DNA from: Massilia aquatica
GTDB lineage: Bacteria > Pseudomonadota > Gammaproteobacteria > Burkholderiales > Burkholderiaceae_D
Direction: 5' to 3'
DNA: 64,000 nt
NCBI RefSeq assembly: GCF_011682045.1
Contig: NZ_VVIW01000005.1
Location: 1 to 64,000, forward strand
Shown: piece by piece, positions 62,493 to 64,000 of the stretch
Numbering within the stretch: position 1 is the stretch's first letter
Layout: each line of letters starts with the position of its first letter
Made by a program: the position numbers and the translations under genes
Notes under the pieces: generated by a model
Told to the model about the DNA's origin: nothing
The model's database searches: none
What the model saw: only the letters and a program-made list of their open reading frames with translations

Positions 62493-62608
62493 AGCTCTGA
62501 CCCCGGTTGTAGGAAAGTGCTGCAGTTTTGCGTCGGAATGTCGGTCTTCCACAGGATGAGAGGGGGAGGCTGCACACGATAAGACTTGCCAAATTGGCAG
62601 TCAGCGAG

Positions 62609-62630
62609 TACTGTATAAACATACAGTACT
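62609..62630. promoter_or_regulatory. LexA SOS box of imuA-imuB
   Basis: CTGT-N8-ACAG (62612-62627) extended by TA/TA and G/C to a 22-base palindrome, 15 bases before the imuA ATG. Matches the gamma/betaproteobacterial LexA consensus, so the operon should be DNA-damage inducible. Confidence 0.88.
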
Positions 62631-62644
62631 TTGTTGACCCCACC

Positions 62645-63352
62645 ATGAATTCCCCCGATTTTCTTGCCGCGCCAGAGACTTTGCATCCCGCCCTGTGGCG
62701 CGCTTCCCAGCTGGCCCGCGCGGGCACGCGCTGCGTCGACAGCGGCCATCCCACCTTGTCGCCCCAGCTGCCCGGCGGCGGCTGGCCGAGCGGCTGCCTG
62801 GTCGAATTGCTGCTGCAGCAGAGCGGCATTGGCGAATTGCGCCTGCTGCGACCGGCCCTGGCCAAGGTGGCCGAACGCCGTATCGTGTTGTTGCAGCCGC
62901 CCCATCCACCGCAGGCGCTGGCGCTGGCCGCGCTCGGGTTGCCGCCCTCCCAGCTGATCTGGGTGCGCAGCACGCGCAATGCCGATGCCCTGTGGGCCGC
63001 CGAACAGGTGCTGCGCAGCGGCAGCTGCGGCGCGCTGCTGTTCTGGGCCAGCCATGCCCGTCCCGAGTCCTTGCGCCGCCTGCACCTGGCGGCCCAGGGC
63101 GGCGAAGCCCTGTTCTTCCTGCTGCGCCCGCTCGCGGCGGCGCAGGATGCTTCACCCGCGCCGCTGCGCCTGAGCCTGCGTCCGGCTCTCGGCGGGCTCG
63201 ACATCGGTTTCGTCAAACGCCGGGGGCCGCAGCGCGACGCGCCCCTGTTTCTTCCCCTGAATCCTTCTTTACTTCAACGCCATGCGACTCTGGATCGGCC
63301 TTTACTTGCCCCGGCTACCGCTCGACGTGTTCAGCCCGCACTGGTCGGCTGA
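62645..63352 (+). CDS. imuA: Translesion-synthesis accessory protein ImuA
   Basis: A 235-residue RecA/SulA-like protein that forms the mutasome with ImuB and DnaE2 for error-prone replication past lesions. Typical features are GGGWPSGCLVELL near residue 40, IVLLQPPHPPQALALAALGL, LIWVRSTRNADALWAAEQVLRSGSCGALLFW. Degenerate in nucleotide binding, as usual. Overlaps imuB by 71 bases; LexA box upstream. Confidence 0.92.
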   Translation: MNSPDFLAAPETLHPALWRASQLARAGTRCVDSGHPTLSPQLPGGGWPSGCLVELLLQQSGIGELRLLRPALAKVAERRIVLLQPPHPPQALALAALGLPPSQLIWVRSTRNADALWAAEQVLRSGSCGALLFWASHARPESLRRLHLAAQGGEALFFLLRPLAAAQDASPAPLRLSLRPALGGLDIGFVKRRGPQRDAPLFLPLNPSLLQRHATLDRPLLAPATARRVQPALVG

Positions 63353-64000
63353 GGCCGCCAGCGTCGTCCTGGAGAGCGAGCGTGTGCTGGCCGCCTCGGC
63401 GCTGGCGCTGGAGGGCGGGGCGCGCGTGGGCATGCGCCGTGGCGGCGTGCTGATGCTGCTGCCCGACGCCCGCCTGCACGAGCGCGCGCCGGCGCGCGAA
63501 GCCGCCGCCCTGCAGGCGGTGGCCATGGCGCTGCTGCAGTACACGCCGCAGGTCACCCTGGCCGAAGAAGCCACCTTGCTGATGGACGTGGGCGCCAGCC
63601 TGCGCCTGTTCGGCGGGGTGCGCGCGCTGTGCCGGCGCATCCGCGCCAGCCTGCGCGCGCTCGGGTACGCCGTCCAGCTGAGCTGCGCGCCGACCGCGCG
63701 CGGGGCCTGGCTGCTGGCGCGCGGCGGAGCCGGGCATGCGCTCGGCATGGTTTCGCTCAAGCGCCGTCTGGACCGCCTGCCGGCCGCCTTGCCGCTGCCG
63801 GCGCGCCCGTTTGCCACCTGGCTCGAGGGCATCGGTTGCCTGTCGCTGGGCCAGCTGCGGCGCCTGCCGCGTCCGGGTTTGCAGCGCCGTTGCGGCGGCG
63901 ACTTGCTGGCCGTGCTCGATGCGGCCTACGGCATGACGGCCGAGCTGTTCGACTGGATCGCCGCGCCCACCACCTTCCAGGCCCGGCTGGAATTGTTCGA
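63282..64000 (+). CDS. imuB: Y-family DNA polymerase-like protein ImuB (partial)
   Basis: N-terminal ~240 residues of ImuB; the gene continues past the window end. It starts MRLWIGLYLPRLPLDVF and carries the little-finger/palm-like ALEGGARVGMRRGGVLMLLPDA region and VGASLRLFGGVRAL; ImuB lacks the catalytic acidic residues of true Y-family polymerases and acts as the hub that binds the beta clamp, ImuA and DnaE2. dnaE2 is expected downstream of the window end but is not visible. Confidence 0.92.
   Translation, partial: MRLWIGLYLPRLPLDVFSPHWSAEAASVVLESERVLAASALALEGGARVGMRRGGVLMLLPDARLHERAPAREAAALQAVAMALLQYTPQVTLAEEATLLMDVGASLRLFGGVRALCRRIRASLRALGYAVQLSCAPTARGAWLLARGGAGHALGMVSLKRRLDRLPAALPLPARPFATWLEGIGCLSLGQLRRLPRPGLQRRCGGDLLAVLDAAYGMTAELFDWIAAPTTFQARLELF

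Overview
The window is high-GC chromosomal DNA of a heterotrophic betaproteobacterium. Gene content and codon use (Entner-Doudoroff genes under HexR, ImuA/ImuB, split MacB-type exporter, tandem methyl-accepting receptors, many c-di-GMP proteins) point to Oxalobacteraceae, of the Massilia/Duganella/Janthinobacterium kind. That assignment is inferred from familiarity with the families, not from a search.

Layout. 0.3-5.1 kb (minus strand): a leucine-rich-repeat protein translationally overlapping an unusual zinc-ribbon short-chain dehydrogenase, an aberrant tRNA-like gene, a DUF3616 protein and a CorA/ZntB transporter. 5.2-7.1 kb: rdgB-hemW. 7.2-11.3 kb: two intact tandem chemoreceptor paralogues and a third, decayed copy. 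11.6-17.3 kb: a hybrid histidine kinase overlapping a REC-REC-PAS-GGDEF-EAL protein. 17.3-19.2 kb: a periplasmic binding protein and an M28 aminopeptidase. 19.2-25.8 kb: a complete RND efflux operon (adaptor, pump, outer-membrane factor) with a divergent TetR regulator and palindromic operator candidates.

25.8-40 kb is the carbon-metabolism core. It holds transaldolase, hexR, zwf, a gluconolactonase-family gene overlapping pgi, and edd-eda. HexR-like boxes of the form TGTAGTRAAWTTYAC lie upstream of zwf (two), pgi and edd. An EF-hand secreted protein, a KaiC-like double ATPase coupled to a histidine kinase, and an unknown periplasmic protein sit among them. 40-44.4 kb is an accessory, less GC-rich patch: an HExxH metallopeptidase-like gene plus a fragment of a relative, a GNAT, a RibD/DHFR-like reductase, and a putative toxin/immunity pair.

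44.4-48.4 kb: MacA/MacB-type tripartite exporter with an extra periplasmic protein. 48.4-51.3 kb: an ACT-domain protein divergent from an Lrp regulator, then a CheY-like/CheC/diguanylate cyclase operon. 51.5-58.6 kb: rpiA, a small lipoprotein, argA-yggX, and hrpA with a repetitive N-terminus. 58.7-64 kb: a PRC-barrel protein, a 40-codon ORF overlapping a PHB-depolymerase-family esterase, a gene interrupted by one in-frame TAG, a small membrane protein, and the SOS-controlled imuA-imuB pair running off the end.

Several convergent gene ends carry long inverted repeats (7.1, 34.5, 58.7 kb), two of which are copies of one REP/REPIN-like element. I saw no rRNA, CRISPR array, prophage or transposase. 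The strongest candidates for something new are the tRNA-like gene, the zinc-ribbon SDR/LRR pair, the toxin/immunity pair, the KaiC-kinase pair and the direct-repeat-flanked insertion between zwf and hexR.
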